A DNA stretch of 8,823 nucleotides from Gemmatimonadota bacterium (lineage in GTDB: Bacteria > Gemmatimonadota > Gemmatimonadetes > Longimicrobiales > Gaopeijiaceae): contig WGEM01000242.1 of assembly GCA_015492755.1 (NCBI GenBank), positions 1 to 8,823 on the forward strand, in the 5' to 3' direction. Position numbers and translations under genes: made by a program. The notes beneath the pieces were generated by a model. It was not told the origin of the DNA. It did not search any database and saw only the letters and a list, made by a program, of their open reading frames with translations. Shown here one piece after another: positions 1 to 7,408 of this stretch; position 1 is the stretch's first letter; each line of letters opens with the position of its first letter.

Positions 1-735
1 GTCCGCCTCCTCGCTCCCCACCATGGCAGCGGCGAGTGTCGCGGCGTCCACCTCGTGTCGGGGCGCCGTGAGCACGGTGCGCCCACCCCGGAGGACCGTC
101 ACCCGGTCCGCCACCGCCAGGATCTCATCCAGCTTGTGCGCCACCAGCGCCACCGCCCTGCCCTCGCGGGCCAGCGTACGCAGCAGCCCGAAGAGCCGCT
201 CCACCTCCTGGGGCGCCAGCACCGCCGTGGGCTCGTCCAGCGCCAGCACGCGCGGGCTCCGGAGGAGGACCTTCAGGATCTCCACCCGCTGCCGATCCCC
301 CACACCCAGCGCCTCCACGGAGACGTCCAGCGGAACCGTGAGTCCGGTACGCGCCGCCAGGGTGCGGGCCGCGGCGCGAACCTCGTCGAAGGGCAGACGC
401 CATCCGCCTGCGGCGCTCCGGCGGCCCAGCGCCAGGTTCTCCAGTACGCTCATCGGCCCCACCAGCCGGAAGTGCTGATGCACCAGGCCGATCCCTGCCG
501 CCCACGCCTCCCGCGGAGAGCGGAACCGGGTGGGGGCTCCATCCACCACGATCTTCCCCGACTCCGGCGCCAGGAGCCCCGCCAGAACGCCCAGCAGGGT
601 GCTCTTCCCCGCCCCGTTCTCACCCAGGACGCCGTGCACCTCCCCGGGCCTGAGTTCCAGCCCGGCACCGTCCAGAGCCAGATGCGAGCCGTACCGGAGA
701 CGGATCTCCCGCAGGGAAACCAGCGGTTCGCTCAT
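1..735 (-). CDS. ABC transporter ATP-binding protein, BMP/nucleoside-type, partial (C-terminus beyond window)
   Basis: The reading frame is open from an ATG at 735 to the window edge, giving the first 245 residues. It carries a complete first nucleotide-binding domain: Walker A GENGAGKST (about 38-46), Q-loop VHQHF with Q87, a signature LGVGDRQRVEI (about 143-153) and Walker B VLALDEP with catalytic E168. The H-switch is H200 in LVAHK. The 'VGxxQRVEILK' signature is typical of the ribose/nucleoside class (RbsA/YufO-like), whose members have two fused ATPase domains and about 500 residues, so roughly half the gene is missing. The start codon overlaps the stop of the upstream lipoprotein gene (ATGA), which implies translational coupling. 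It would energise uptake through membrane permeases probably encoded further left. The general role is secure; the substrate is inferred. Confidence 0.93.
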   Translation of the reverse strand, partial: MSEPLVSLREIRLRYGSHLALDGAGLELRPGEVHGVLGENGAGKSTLLGVLAGLLAPESGKIVVDGAPTRFRSPREAWAAGIGLVHQHFRLVGPMSVLENLALGRRSAAGGWRLPFDEVRAAARTLAARTGLTVPLDVSVEALGVGDRQRVEILKVLLRSPRVLALDEPTAVLAPQEVERLFGLLRTLAREGRAVALVAHKLDEILAVADRVTVLRGGRTVLTAPRHEVDAATLAAAMVGSEEAD

Positions 736-1778
736 GCTCCGGGCTCGGGGCCCTCCACGAAGGGGATCCTCGGCACCTCCAGCGCACCGGAGAAGATGGC
801 CTCCCGCGCCTCGTCCACCGCGCGCACGAGCTCGGCGGGGATCCGATCCAGCAGCGCGGGATTGAAGACGAAGTCCACCACCCCGTCGTCACCGCCCGCG
901 TACACCGGCGCCCCGCCCAGCGCGCCCTCCTGCCAGAGCTGGACCGCTTCCAGGAACGCCTGGGGGATCCGGATGACGGCGGAGCCCAGGATCACATCCG
1001 GAGCCACATCGTTCTGATCCCGGTTCATCCCCAGCGCCCACACCCGGCGTCCCCGCGCCACCGCTTCGCGCACCGCCTGGAAGACGGCAAAGGAGGCCGC
1101 ATCCAGATTGTGCATGAGGACGTCGGCGCCCTGGCCAAGCTGCGCCACCGCCGCTTCCTTCGCAGCGCCCACGTCGTCCCAGCTTCCGGTGAAGGTGGTG
1201 AGGACGCGCACGTCGGGCCGCATGGCCCGCGCGCCCGCCTCAAAGGACAGGAACGTCCCCTCCACCGACGGGATTTCCACACCGCCCACCAGGCCCACGG
1301 TGCCCGAGCGGGTCATCCCGCCCGCCACCATGCCGGCCAGGTAGGTGGCTTCCTCCAGCTGGAAGATGAGGGGCACCACGTTGCGCGCGTAGCGCCCTCC
1401 GCCGCTCACGATGATGGTGACGTGGGGAAAACGGGCACCGGCGCGGATGGCGGCGTCCTGGTACTCGAAACCGTGGGCGAAGATGATGTCGTATCCGCGG
1501 GAGGCATACGCCTCGAACGCCTCGTCGAACTCGGCGGGCGTGCGGGTGAGCTGGTGGCTCACTTCGGCGCCCAGCGAGTCCCGCAGGAGCATGAGTCCTT
1601 CGTACGCGCCGGCGTACCATCCGGCGTCGGACACGGGACCGGAGGTGAGGAGCGCGATGCGCAGCACGCCGTCGGCGCGGGGGTCGGGGGCGTCACGCCC
1701 GCCGCCACACGCCGTCACCGACGCCAGGACCAGCAGGAGGCCCCCCACGAGGCGGGGCAATCCGAGCGACGGGTGCAC
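732..1778 (-). CDS. BMP family ABC transporter substrate-binding lipoprotein
   Basis: A 348-aa precursor with a lipoprotein signal peptide: a hydrophobic stretch ending VTAC, so C24 is the predicted lipidated cysteine, followed by a short Gly/Asp/Pro linker. The mature part reads as a BMP/PnrA-like periplasmic-binding fold. It has the N-terminal LLTSGPVSDAGW motif (about 43-54), YDIIFAHGFEYQDA, the EEATYLAGMVAGG helix, the VGLVGGVEIPSVEG strand and GMNRDQND before the last lobe crossover. BMP proteins (T. pallidum PnrA is the reference) bind purine nucleosides or related ligands and deliver them to an ABC importer. The GTG start at 1778 is chosen because AAGGAG lies 7 nt upstream. The gene is followed directly, with a 4-bp overlap, by its ATPase. 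The exact ligand cannot be read; the usual Asn after DxGW is Tyr here. Confidence 0.93.
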   Translation of the reverse strand: MHPSLGLPRLVGGLLLVLASVTACGGGRDAPDPRADGVLRIALLTSGPVSDAGWYAGAYEGLMLLRDSLGAEVSHQLTRTPAEFDEAFEAYASRGYDIIFAHGFEYQDAAIRAGARFPHVTIIVSGGGRYARNVVPLIFQLEEATYLAGMVAGGMTRSGTVGLVGGVEIPSVEGTFLSFEAGARAMRPDVRVLTTFTGSWDDVGAAKEAAVAQLGQGADVLMHNLDAASFAVFQAVREAVARGRRVWALGMNRDQNDVAPDVILGSAVIRIPQAFLEAVQLWQEGALGGAPVYAGGDDGVVDFVFNPALLDRIPAELVRAVDEAREAIFSGALEVPRIPFVEGPEPGA

Positions 1779-1785
1779 GTAGGTT

Positions 1786-1791
1786 CTCCTT
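1786..1791 (-). promoter_or_regulatory. Shine-Dalgarno of the BMP lipoprotein gene
   Basis: AAGGAG on the minus strand, 7 nt before a GTG codon. It fixes the GTG at 1778 as the start of the lipoprotein gene and gives a complete signal peptide. Confidence 0.8.
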
Positions 1792-1818
1792 GATTTTCAA
1801 CACGGGGTCGGGCATATG
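1790..1818 (+). promoter_or_regulatory. weak sigma70-like promoter candidate for the NSS transporter gene
   Basis: TTGATT (1790-1795) and CATATG (1813-1818) are separated by 17 nt and lie about 50 nt before the transporter start, in the short divergent intergenic region 1779-1868. The -35 matches consensus at 4 of 6 bases and the -10 at 3 of 6. Spacing is good but sequence agreement is poor. The element also overlaps the ribosome binding site of the divergent gene. No convincing promoter was seen for the minus-strand gene. Confidence 0.25.
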
Positions 1819-1868
1819 GAGGCAGTCTGCCGCCAGGGGCGGCTCAAACGAATCACCTGAACCACGGG

Positions 1869-3236
1869 ATGTCCATGGCGACGCAACCATCTTCGGACCG
1901 AGGCGTGTGGAGCGGCAAGCTGGGCTTCGTCCTGGCGGCGGCAGGTTCCGCCATAGGATTGGGCAACATCTGGCGCTTCCCCTACATGGCGTCCGAGGGC
2001 GGCGGCGGGATCTTCGTGCTGGTCTACCTCATCTGCGTCCTGGCCATCGGGATTCCCGTGCTCTTCGCCGAACTCTCCATCGGACGCGCCACGGAGCGTA
2101 ATCCCGTGGGCGCCTTCAAGGCGCTGGCTCCCGGTACGCTCTGGCCGGCGGTGGGCGGGATGGGCGTCCTGGCGGGGTTCGGGATCCTGGCCTTCTACTC
2201 CGTCATCGCCGGCTGGACGGTGGGCTACCTCTGGATGGCGCTCACGGGTGACTTCGGGCCGGGCGTCACCGCCGAACAGAGCGCGCAGATGTTCACGGAC
2301 CTCATCGGGAGCCCCGGACCGGCGCTCCTCCTGACGGCCTTCTTCCTGGCGGTGACCGCCGGCGTGGTCCGGGGCGGGATCGCGCAGGGGATCGAGCGGG
2401 CGGCGAAGGTGCTCATGCCCGTGCTCCTGTTCGTCCTCATCGTGCTCCTGGTCCGGGCGGTGACGCTGCCGGGTGGCCTCGACGGCGTCAGCTACTTCCT
2501 GAAGCCCGATCTCTCGGAGCTGACGCCCACCGTGCTGGTCACCGCGCTGGGACAGGCCCTCTTCTCGATGTCGCTGGGGATGGGCGCCATGATCACGTAC
2601 GGATCCTACTTCCCCAGGGACCAGAGCCTTCCCTTCGCCGGGACCACCGTCGCCCTGGCGGATATGGGCATCGCGCTCCTGGCGGGGCTGGTGATCTTCC
2701 CGGCGCTCTTCTCGGCGGGGATGGATCCCCAGGGCGGGCCGGGGCTGGTCTTCGTGGTGCTCCCCACCGTCTTCGCCAACATGCCCGCCGGCGGACTCTG
2801 GGCGGTCCTCTTCTTCGGCTGCCTGGCCATCGCCGCGCTCACCTCCACCATTTCGCTCCTGGAGGTGGTGGTGGCCTACTTCGTCGACGAGCGCGGGTGG
2901 TCGCGAAACAAGGCGGCCATCAGCGTGGCGGCGGCGTGCTTCCTCCTGGCGGTGCCGTCGGCGCTCTCCCAGGGCGCCAGCGCGTGGCTCACCGAGTTCG
3001 GGTGGCTGGACATCCAGAACATCATCTGGGGCAACTACGGCCTGAGCGTCGGCGCGCTCCTCATCTGCCTCTTCGTGGGCTTCAAGTGGGGCCCGGAGAA
3101 GATGCTGGAGTACGTGGAGCTGGGCGGGAACCGGGTTCCGGGCCGGGGTGTGCTGGCCTTCGTCATCCGCTACGTCTGCCCGCTGGCCATCGCCACGGTG
3201 CTGGCCTTCATCATCATCACGGGGCAGTACTTCTGA
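1869..3236 (+). CDS. sodium-dependent transporter of the NSS/SNF family (LeuT fold)
   Basis: A 455-aa polytopic membrane protein with about 11 hydrophobic segments, the usual number for bacterial NSS members. TM1 holds the family signature AGSAIGLGNIWRFPY (about 25-39). By comparison with LeuT, N33 corresponds to the Na1-site Asn27 and R36 to the extracellular-gate Arg30. The TM6 motif LFSMSLGMGAMITYGSY (about 231-247) matches the unwound substrate-binding helix, and LTSTISLLE in TM8 supplies the Thr-Ser pair (T325/S326) of the Na2 site. The family imports amino acids or related compounds with Na+ at the inner membrane; the substrate is not predictable here. The start ATG at 1869 has no clear Shine-Dalgarno, and an ATG two codons later is equally possible. 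It is transcribed away from the BMP transporter genes and converges on the response regulator gene. Confidence 0.94.
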   Translation: MSMATQPSSDRGVWSGKLGFVLAAAGSAIGLGNIWRFPYMASEGGGGIFVLVYLICVLAIGIPVLFAELSIGRATERNPVGAFKALAPGTLWPAVGGMGVLAGFGILAFYSVIAGWTVGYLWMALTGDFGPGVTAEQSAQMFTDLIGSPGPALLLTAFFLAVTAGVVRGGIAQGIERAAKVLMPVLLFVLIVLLVRAVTLPGGLDGVSYFLKPDLSELTPTVLVTALGQALFSMSLGMGAMITYGSYFPRDQSLPFAGTTVALADMGIALLAGLVIFPALFSAGMDPQGGPGLVFVVLPTVFANMPAGGLWAVLFFGCLAIAALTSTISLLEVVVAYFVDERGWSRNKAAISVAAACFLLAVPSALSQGASAWLTEFGWLDIQNIIWGNYGLSVGALLICLFVGFKWGPEKMLEYVELGGNRVPGRGVLAFVIRYVCPLAIATVLAFIIITGQYF

Positions 3237-3261
3237 CGGAGCGACCGGCAGGGAGGGATGA

Positions 3262-3292
3262 CGCGCCGGTGGTGCCCGGATCCCCCGGCGTG
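3262..3292. terminator. GC-rich hairpin between convergent genes, possible bidirectional terminator
   Basis: CGCGCCGG (3262-3269) can pair with CCGGCGTG (3285-3292), giving 8 bp with one G-U, around a 15-nt loop. It sits in the 66-bp gap between the convergent transporter and response regulator genes. There is no T-run on either side, so termination activity is only suggested by position. Confidence 0.3.
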
Positions 3293-3302
3293 CGGCGACC
3301 TG

Positions 3303-3770
3303 TCAGTGCGCCAGCGCGTGCCGGATGGCGCGCTCCAGATCGGCGGTCTCGAAAGGCTTGGAGAGGAAGCCCACGCCGGGGAGCTGTGCGGGGTCGATCC
3401 CCCATCGGTATCCCGACATGAGGACGACCGGATAGTCGGGGGCGAAGCTCCACACCTGCCGTATGAGTTCCAGGCCCGTCATGCCCGGCATGCGCTGGTC
3501 GGTGAGGAGGAGGCGGAACTGCGAGGGGTCGGCACGGAGGAGCTCGAGGGCGTCGCGCGGATCCGTCCGGCCAGCGGCGTCAAAGCCCAATCGTTTGAGC
3601 GCCAGCGCCACGTACACGCAGACGTCGGGCTCGTCGTCCACCACCAGGACCTTTCCGCCTCCCAGCGGACCGGGGCCCTTCGAGCCCGGTCCCGGACGCC
3701 AGAACTCCGACGCACCGGTCGCACCACTGGCGCCGTAGGTACCCGGCACGCCGGGTCCGAATCCGTCCAC
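3303..3770 (-). CDS. single-domain response regulator (CheY-like receiver) with Gly/Pro-rich N-terminal tail
   Basis: 155 aa. Residues 40-155 form one receiver domain with all key residues: acidic pair D45/D46 in VLVVDDEPD, phosphoacceptor D91 in LLLTDQRMPG, switch S119 in VVLMSGY and K138 in FLSKPF. There is no DNA-binding or enzymatic output domain, so it probably signals by protein contact or as a phosphorelay intermediate. The first 39 residues are low complexity and contain 14 glycines plus several prolines. The GTG at 3770 is chosen because AGGAGAGG precedes it (AGGAG 8 nt away). An in-frame ATG at 3863 would give 186 aa but lacks comparable support. No histidine kinase gene is visible nearby, so its partner lies elsewhere. 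The gene is divergent from the aconitase-like block. Confidence 0.9.
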   Translation of the reverse strand: MDGFGPGVPGTYGASGATGASEFWRPGPGSKGPGPLGGGKVLVVDDEPDVCVYVALALKRLGFDAAGRTDPRDALELLRADPSQFRLLLTDQRMPGMTGLELIRQVWSFAPDYPVVLMSGYRWGIDPAQLPGVGFLSKPFETADLERAIRHALAH

Positions 3771-3775
3771 GCCAA

Positions 3776-3783
3776 CCTCTCCT
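3776..3783 (-). promoter_or_regulatory. Shine-Dalgarno deciding the response regulator start
   Basis: AGGAGAGG on the minus strand ends 5 nt before the GTG at 3770. It is the only good ribosome binding site in the upstream open frame, which otherwise continues for hundreds of codons antisense to the aconitase-like gene. Confidence 0.65.
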
Positions 3784-3800
3784 GACAAGGCGAAGCGGGG

Positions 3801-3820
3801 CCGCCCACCCCGTAGGGCGG
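3801..3820. other. hairpin in the divergent intergenic region (3771-4004)
   Basis: CCGCCC (3801-3806) and GGGCGG (3815-3820) form a 6-bp inverted repeat around an 8-nt loop. It lies 31-50 bp upstream of the response regulator start, where an operator or 5'-UTR stem would sit. The rest of the 234-bp gap between the divergent genes is GC-rich, and I see no convincing -35/-10 pair in either direction and no recognisable riboswitch. Confidence 0.3.
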
Positions 3821-4004
3821 ACGGCCCGCGCGACGAACAGGCCGCTGGACCCCACACATCCATGTTTGCGACCTGCTGAACAGTGTCGTCCGCGCCGACG
3901 GAAACTTGAGCCACGGCGGCGCGCGACGTCCTCCCCCTTTGCCGCGCGGCCGCACGGCGGCACTTTTCAGGTCCTGCGGACGATGGCACGGAGCCGGTAC
4001 ACGG

Positions 4005-6098
4005 ATGATCAGAGACCTCCTGGAGCGACCCATCGAGAAGCGGCCTTCGACGCTCCGCTTCGAAGGCCGGATCCTGTACCTGGTGGACGACGCGGAGCTG
4101 ATGCGGAAGCAGCTCTACGAGGGTGTGGAGCTGGAGCTCACCCCCGAGCTGCGGGCGCTCCTCCGGGACCAGATCTCCACCGACGAGATCACCCCGGCCT
4201 ACATCTGCTTCTACTACGACGAGACGCTGGGCCGCTTCCCCTACCTGGGCCTCCGCACCACCAACCGCACCGCCGGGGAGACGGAGTACCCGGTGGAGCC
4301 CGACGCGGTGCGCAACGGGGGGTTCGTCTGCTCGGCGGCGGGGAAGCGTCGCGGAAAGGGGAGCAGCCGCGAAGCCAGCCCCTACGCGGAGCTCCACGCC
4401 GGCATTCGCGTGGTGGTGGCCGAGAGCATCGAGCGCATCTACAACGAGAACTGCCAGAACCTGGGGCTCCTCACCACCACCGACTTCTCCATCATCGAGC
4501 GGATCCGGTCGGGCGAGGAGATCCCGCTGGCGGTGTTCACCGAGGGCACCGACGAGATCACCCGCCAGATCATCGAGTACGGGGGCCTCTTCGAGTTCAA
4601 CGTGGCGCGGCTCCAGGGAAAGGTGACCATTCCCGTCACCGCGGCGCTCCAGGAGGGCGCGCCGGAGCGTCGCCCCATGACGGTGGCGGAGAAGATCTTC
4701 GCCACGCATCTGGTGCGTGACGCCGCGCGCGGCGAGGTGGGGGTGCCCTGGGTGGAGCCCGGAGACGCCGGCTTCTTCCGCACCGACATCCGGTTCAGCC
4801 ACGAGTACGTCACGCCCATGGCGTCCATCTTCTTCGAGGAGAAGGTGGGGCCCGACGCCCGGGTGGTGGACCCCGACTCCATCCTCTTCTTCCGCGACCA
4901 CCTCACCTTCCTGGACAAGGTGATGAGCCAGGAGCGCATCGAGCAGGGGCTCCTGGAGGTGGCGAAGGAGCTGGAGGAGCGCCAGCGGCTCTTCGCCGAA
5001 AAACAGGGCGTCAAGCTCTACGGCGAGCAGATGGGTCACCAGCTCGGCTCCCAGGCCATCTGCCACTCCAAGATCCTGGAGGAGTATGCCGAGCCGGGGA
5101 TGCTCATCGTGGGCACCGACTCCAACACCCCCCACGCGGGGGCCATCGGGGCGGTGGCCTTCGGGGTGGGCACCACCGCCATCTTCAACGCCTGGATCAC
5201 CAAGGACGTGCGGGCGGCGGTGCCGCCGTCGTTCAAGGTGGTGGTCTCCGGCACGCCGGCGGAGAACGTTACGGCCAAGGACTTCATGCTGGAGATCCTC
5301 CGCCACCCCTACATCCGCGACGGCCACGCCATCGGCCAGATCGTCGAGTACGCCGGCGAGGCGGTGGAGGCGCTCTCCATCGACGAGCGCGCCACCATGA
5401 CCAACATGGCCGCCGAGGTGGGCGCCTTCACGGGAATCGTGGAGGCGGACGAGCGCACCGTGGAGTTCCTGGTGGAGGAGCGCGGCATGGATCCGGATCG
5501 GGCGCGTGAGCTCGTCGATGGCGTCCAGAGCGATCCCGACGCGGAGTACGTGAAGATCATCGAGATCGACGCCGCCTCCATCCGGCCCATGGTGGCGCTC
5601 CCCAACGATCCGGGGAACGGCGTCTACGTCGACGAGCTGGGCGATGAGCCCGTCCGCATCGACATCGCGTACGCCGGCTCCTGCACCGCGGGGAAGAAGG
5701 AGGACATGGACATGTACGCCCGGGTCCTCGCCGAAGCCGACGCGCAGGGGCTCCGCATCCACCCCGACGTGAAGTGCTACATCCAGTGCGGCTCGGTGGA
5801 GGTACGGGAGTACTGCCGCCGGCAGGGGTATCTGGACCTCTTCCATCGCATGGGCGCCGAGTTCATCGAGCCCGGATGCGGTGCGTGCATCGCCGCGGGT
5901 CCGGGTGTCACCTCATCGCCGGACGAGGTCTCCATCTCCAGCCAGAACCGGAACTTCCCCGGCCGATCGGGTCCCGGGCAGCTCTATCTGGGCTCACCGT
6001 ACACCGTCGCAGCCAGCGCCGTGGCGGGATACGTGACGGCGTGGACGCCCGGAAAGCCCTTCAAGCCCGTGCCGCCGAGAAAGCTGGCGGTGGTGTAG
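4005..6098 (+). CDS. aconitase/isopropylmalate dehydratase superfamily protein, swivel domain first
   Basis: 697 aa, a [4Fe-4S] hydro-lyase of the aconitase/LeuCD/homoaconitase superfamily. The N-terminal part (about 15-215) is the swivel domain normally seen in LeuD: DQISTDEITPAYI near 55-67 and KGSSRE with S120, S121, R122. The catalytic LeuC-like part follows: D298-H299, H354, D372-S373, TNMAAE (the Asn/Glu pair of aconitase), cluster ligands C560 in GSCT and C625/C628 in PGCGAC, and substrate-binding NRNFPGR (R649, R654). Fused AcnA-type enzymes have the reverse order. AcnB has the swivel before the catalytic domains but also an N-terminal HEAT-like domain, which is absent here. The usual DSHTPN motif reads DSNTPH. 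The ATG at 4005 is chosen because the conserved N-terminus begins there and GGAG lies 11 nt upstream; in-frame TTG 3906 adds only low-complexity residues. Hydratase/isomerase chemistry is likely; aconitate, homoaconitate or another 2-hydroxyacid substrate cannot be decided. Confidence 0.88.
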   Translation: MIRDLLERPIEKRPSTLRFEGRILYLVDDAELMRKQLYEGVELELTPELRALLRDQISTDEITPAYICFYYDETLGRFPYLGLRTTNRTAGETEYPVEPDAVRNGGFVCSAAGKRRGKGSSREASPYAELHAGIRVVVAESIERIYNENCQNLGLLTTTDFSIIERIRSGEEIPLAVFTEGTDEITRQIIEYGGLFEFNVARLQGKVTIPVTAALQEGAPERRPMTVAEKIFATHLVRDAARGEVGVPWVEPGDAGFFRTDIRFSHEYVTPMASIFFEEKVGPDARVVDPDSILFFRDHLTFLDKVMSQERIEQGLLEVAKELEERQRLFAEKQGVKLYGEQMGHQLGSQAICHSKILEEYAEPGMLIVGTDSNTPHAGAIGAVAFGVGTTAIFNAWITKDVRAAVPPSFKVVVSGTPAENVTAKDFMLEILRHPYIRDGHAIGQIVEYAGEAVEALSIDERATMTNMAAEVGAFTGIVEADERTVEFLVEERGMDPDRARELVDGVQSDPDAEYVKIIEIDAASIRPMVALPNDPGNGVYVDELGDEPVRIDIAYAGSCTAGKKEDMDMYARVLAEADAQGLRIHPDVKCYIQCGSVEVREYCRRQGYLDLFHRMGAEFIEPGCGACIAAGPGVTSSPDEVSISSQNRNFPGRSGPGQLYLGSPYTVAASAVAGYVTAWTPGKPFKPVPPRKLAVV

Positions 6099-6103
6099 GC
6101 GCC

Positions 6104-7024
6104 GTGACCTACATCCCGCCCTTCACACCCGACGCGCGGCTCTTCCCCTTCCGGTCGCGCTGGTTCGATGCGGACGTGGGGCGGGTGCACTACATCGACG
6201 AGGGCGAGGGCCCGCCCATCCTCTTCCTCCACGGAAACCCCACGTGGAGTTTCCTGTACCGGGGCATCGTCATCCGGCTGCGGAAGCACTTCCGGTGCGT
6301 GGCGGTGGACTATCCCGGCTTCGGCCTCTCGGAGGCGCCGGTGCGCTATGGCTACACGCCAGCGGAGCACGCCAACGTGGTGCGGTCTCTGGTGCGCCAC
6401 CTGGACCTCACGGATCTCACCATCATGGGCCAGGACTGGGGCGGACCCATCGGGATGCGGGTGGCCGTGGACGAGCTGGAGCGCCTGCGGGCGCTGGTGA
6501 TGGGCAACACCTGGTACTGGCCGCTGGACTCCTGGGCGATGAAAGCCTTCGCCTACGTGATGTCATCGGCGCCCATGCAGAACCAGATCCTCAGGAAGAA
6601 CTTCTTCGTGGAGCGCATCATCCCCCTGGGGGTGAAGCACCCGCTGGCCGACGAGGTCATGCACCACTACCGGGAGGCGCAGGCCACACCGTCGCGGCGC
6701 ATCGGTGCTGCCGAGTTTCCCCGGCAGCTCCTGGAATCCACGCTCTGGCTGGGCACGCTGGCGGACGAGGTACGGGAGCGTCTTCGCAACGTGCCACTCC
6801 TCCTCACCTGGGGTGTGCATGACCCCGCCTTCCCGCGGCGCTTCATGGAGCGCTTTCGCGAGGATTTCCGCCTCACGCAGACGGCGCTCCTGGACGCGAA
6901 ACACTACATCCAGGAGGACGCCCCTGCGGAGATCGCCGAAGCCATCGCCGGGTTCCTCACCGACGTACCTTCTGCGCCGTGGGGCGCGACGGGCGCCGCC
7001 GGGTGCGACGAAGAGGCCGTGTGA
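6104..7024 (+). CDS. haloalkane dehalogenase-type alpha/beta hydrolase
   Basis: 306 aa, the normal length for haloalkane dehalogenases (EC 3.8.1.5), which hydrolyse a carbon-halogen bond to an alcohol plus halide through an Asp-ester intermediate. The oxyanion region is HGNPTW (43-48), nucleophile D111 sits in GQDWGGP, the acid is D240 in WGVHDPAF and the base is H267 in AKHYIQED. N45 and W112 are placed to bind halide. The position after strand 6 is N135, not Glu, so the acid should be D240. An Asn-Trp halide pair with an Asp acid matches subfamily HLD-III rather than HLD-II. The GTG at 6104 begins 5 nt after the aconitase-like stop and yields the conserved FTPDxxLFPFxSRWF start; the Shine-Dalgarno is weak, suggesting coupling. 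The stop overlaps the crcB start. Substrate unknown; an epoxide hydrolase is less likely given D111-W112. Confidence 0.9.
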   Translation: MTYIPPFTPDARLFPFRSRWFDADVGRVHYIDEGEGPPILFLHGNPTWSFLYRGIVIRLRKHFRCVAVDYPGFGLSEAPVRYGYTPAEHANVVRSLVRHLDLTDLTIMGQDWGGPIGMRVAVDELERLRALVMGNTWYWPLDSWAMKAFAYVMSSAPMQNQILRKNFFVERIIPLGVKHPLADEVMHHYREAQATPSRRIGAAEFPRQLLESTLWLGTLADEVRERLRNVPLLLTWGVHDPAFPRRFMERFREDFRLTQTALLDAKHYIQEDAPAEIAEAIAGFLTDVPSAPWGATGAAGCDEEAV

Positions 7025-7404
7025 CCCTCTTGGTGGTGGCCGGCGGAGGCGCGGTGGGGGCCCTGGTGCGGTACCTCGTCTCCGGGTGGGTGCAGTCCGC
7101 CGGGGGCGGATTCTTCCCGTGGGGCACCTTCACCGTGAACGTCGCCGGCTCCTTCCTCCTGGGCTTCAGCATGGTGTGGCTCCAGACCACGGTGGCCTCC
7201 CCGGAAACCCGCGCGCTGGTGACCATCGGATTCCTGGGCTCCTTCACCACCTTCAGCACCTTCAGCTACGAAGCGGTGGCGATGCTCCGGGACGGAGAAT
7301 TCTGGCGGGCCGGCGGATACCTGGCGGGCTCGGTGACGCTGGGGCTGCTGGGCGTCCTCCTCGGGATGGCCGCCGCGTCCACGCTCACCCACACCAGGAG
7401 CTGA
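7021..7404 (+). CDS. crcB: fluoride-specific ion channel CrcB/Fluc
   Basis: 127 aa with four hydrophobic segments, the standard size and topology of the dual-topology dimeric Fluc channel that lets fluoride leave the cell. Diagnostic motifs are GGGAVGALVRY (8-18), GTFTVNVAGSFLLG (35-48) with pore Asn N40, and GSFTTFSTFSYE (73-84) with the Phe-box residues F78 and F81 spaced by three. The GTG at 7021 is preferred because it overlaps the dehalogenase stop as GTGA and removes an Arg-rich extension that the earlier in-frame ATG at 6979 would add. It is followed after 4 nt by a DUF190 gene, a common neighbour of crcB. Overlap with a dehalogenase gene makes release of toxic halide an attractive but unproven reason for the linkage. 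Confidence 0.95.
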   Translation: MTLLVVAGGGAVGALVRYLVSGWVQSAGGGFFPWGTFTVNVAGSFLLGFSMVWLQTTVASPETRALVTIGFLGSFTTFSTFSYEAVAMLRDGEFWRAGGYLAGSVTLGLLGVLLGMAAASTLTHTRS

Positions 7405-7408
7405 CGGA

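Noticed and set aside
55..1017. Long plus-strand open frames opposite the BMP/ABC genes.
   Set aside because: They are Arg/Pro/Ser-rich with no recognisable domain, while the minus strand encodes two clear ABC transporter components over the same bases.
3906..4004. A 33-codon N-terminal extension of the aconitase-like protein from a TTG start.
   Set aside because: The extension is low-complexity Arg/Pro/Gly sequence with no family resemblance. The ATG at 4005 has GGAG upstream and begins the conserved part.
3975..4025. GATGG and GATGATCAG segments recalling the fluoride (crcB) riboswitch, considered because a crcB gene lies downstream.
   Set aside because: The conserved pairing segments and pseudoknot of that riboswitch could not be matched, and the segment runs through the start codon.
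3303..5846. An 847-codon open frame on the minus strand running antisense through the aconitase-like gene into the response regulator.
   Set aside because: Only its last 155 codons resemble a protein. The rest is a His/Leu/Gly/Val-rich mirror of a clearly real plus-strand gene, a frequent by-product of G/C-biased third codon positions.
5774..6103. In-frame upstream extension of the dehalogenase overlapping the end of the aconitase-like gene.
   Set aside because: It would overlap a conserved domain by more than 300 bp, and the conserved dehalogenase N-terminus begins at GTG 6104.
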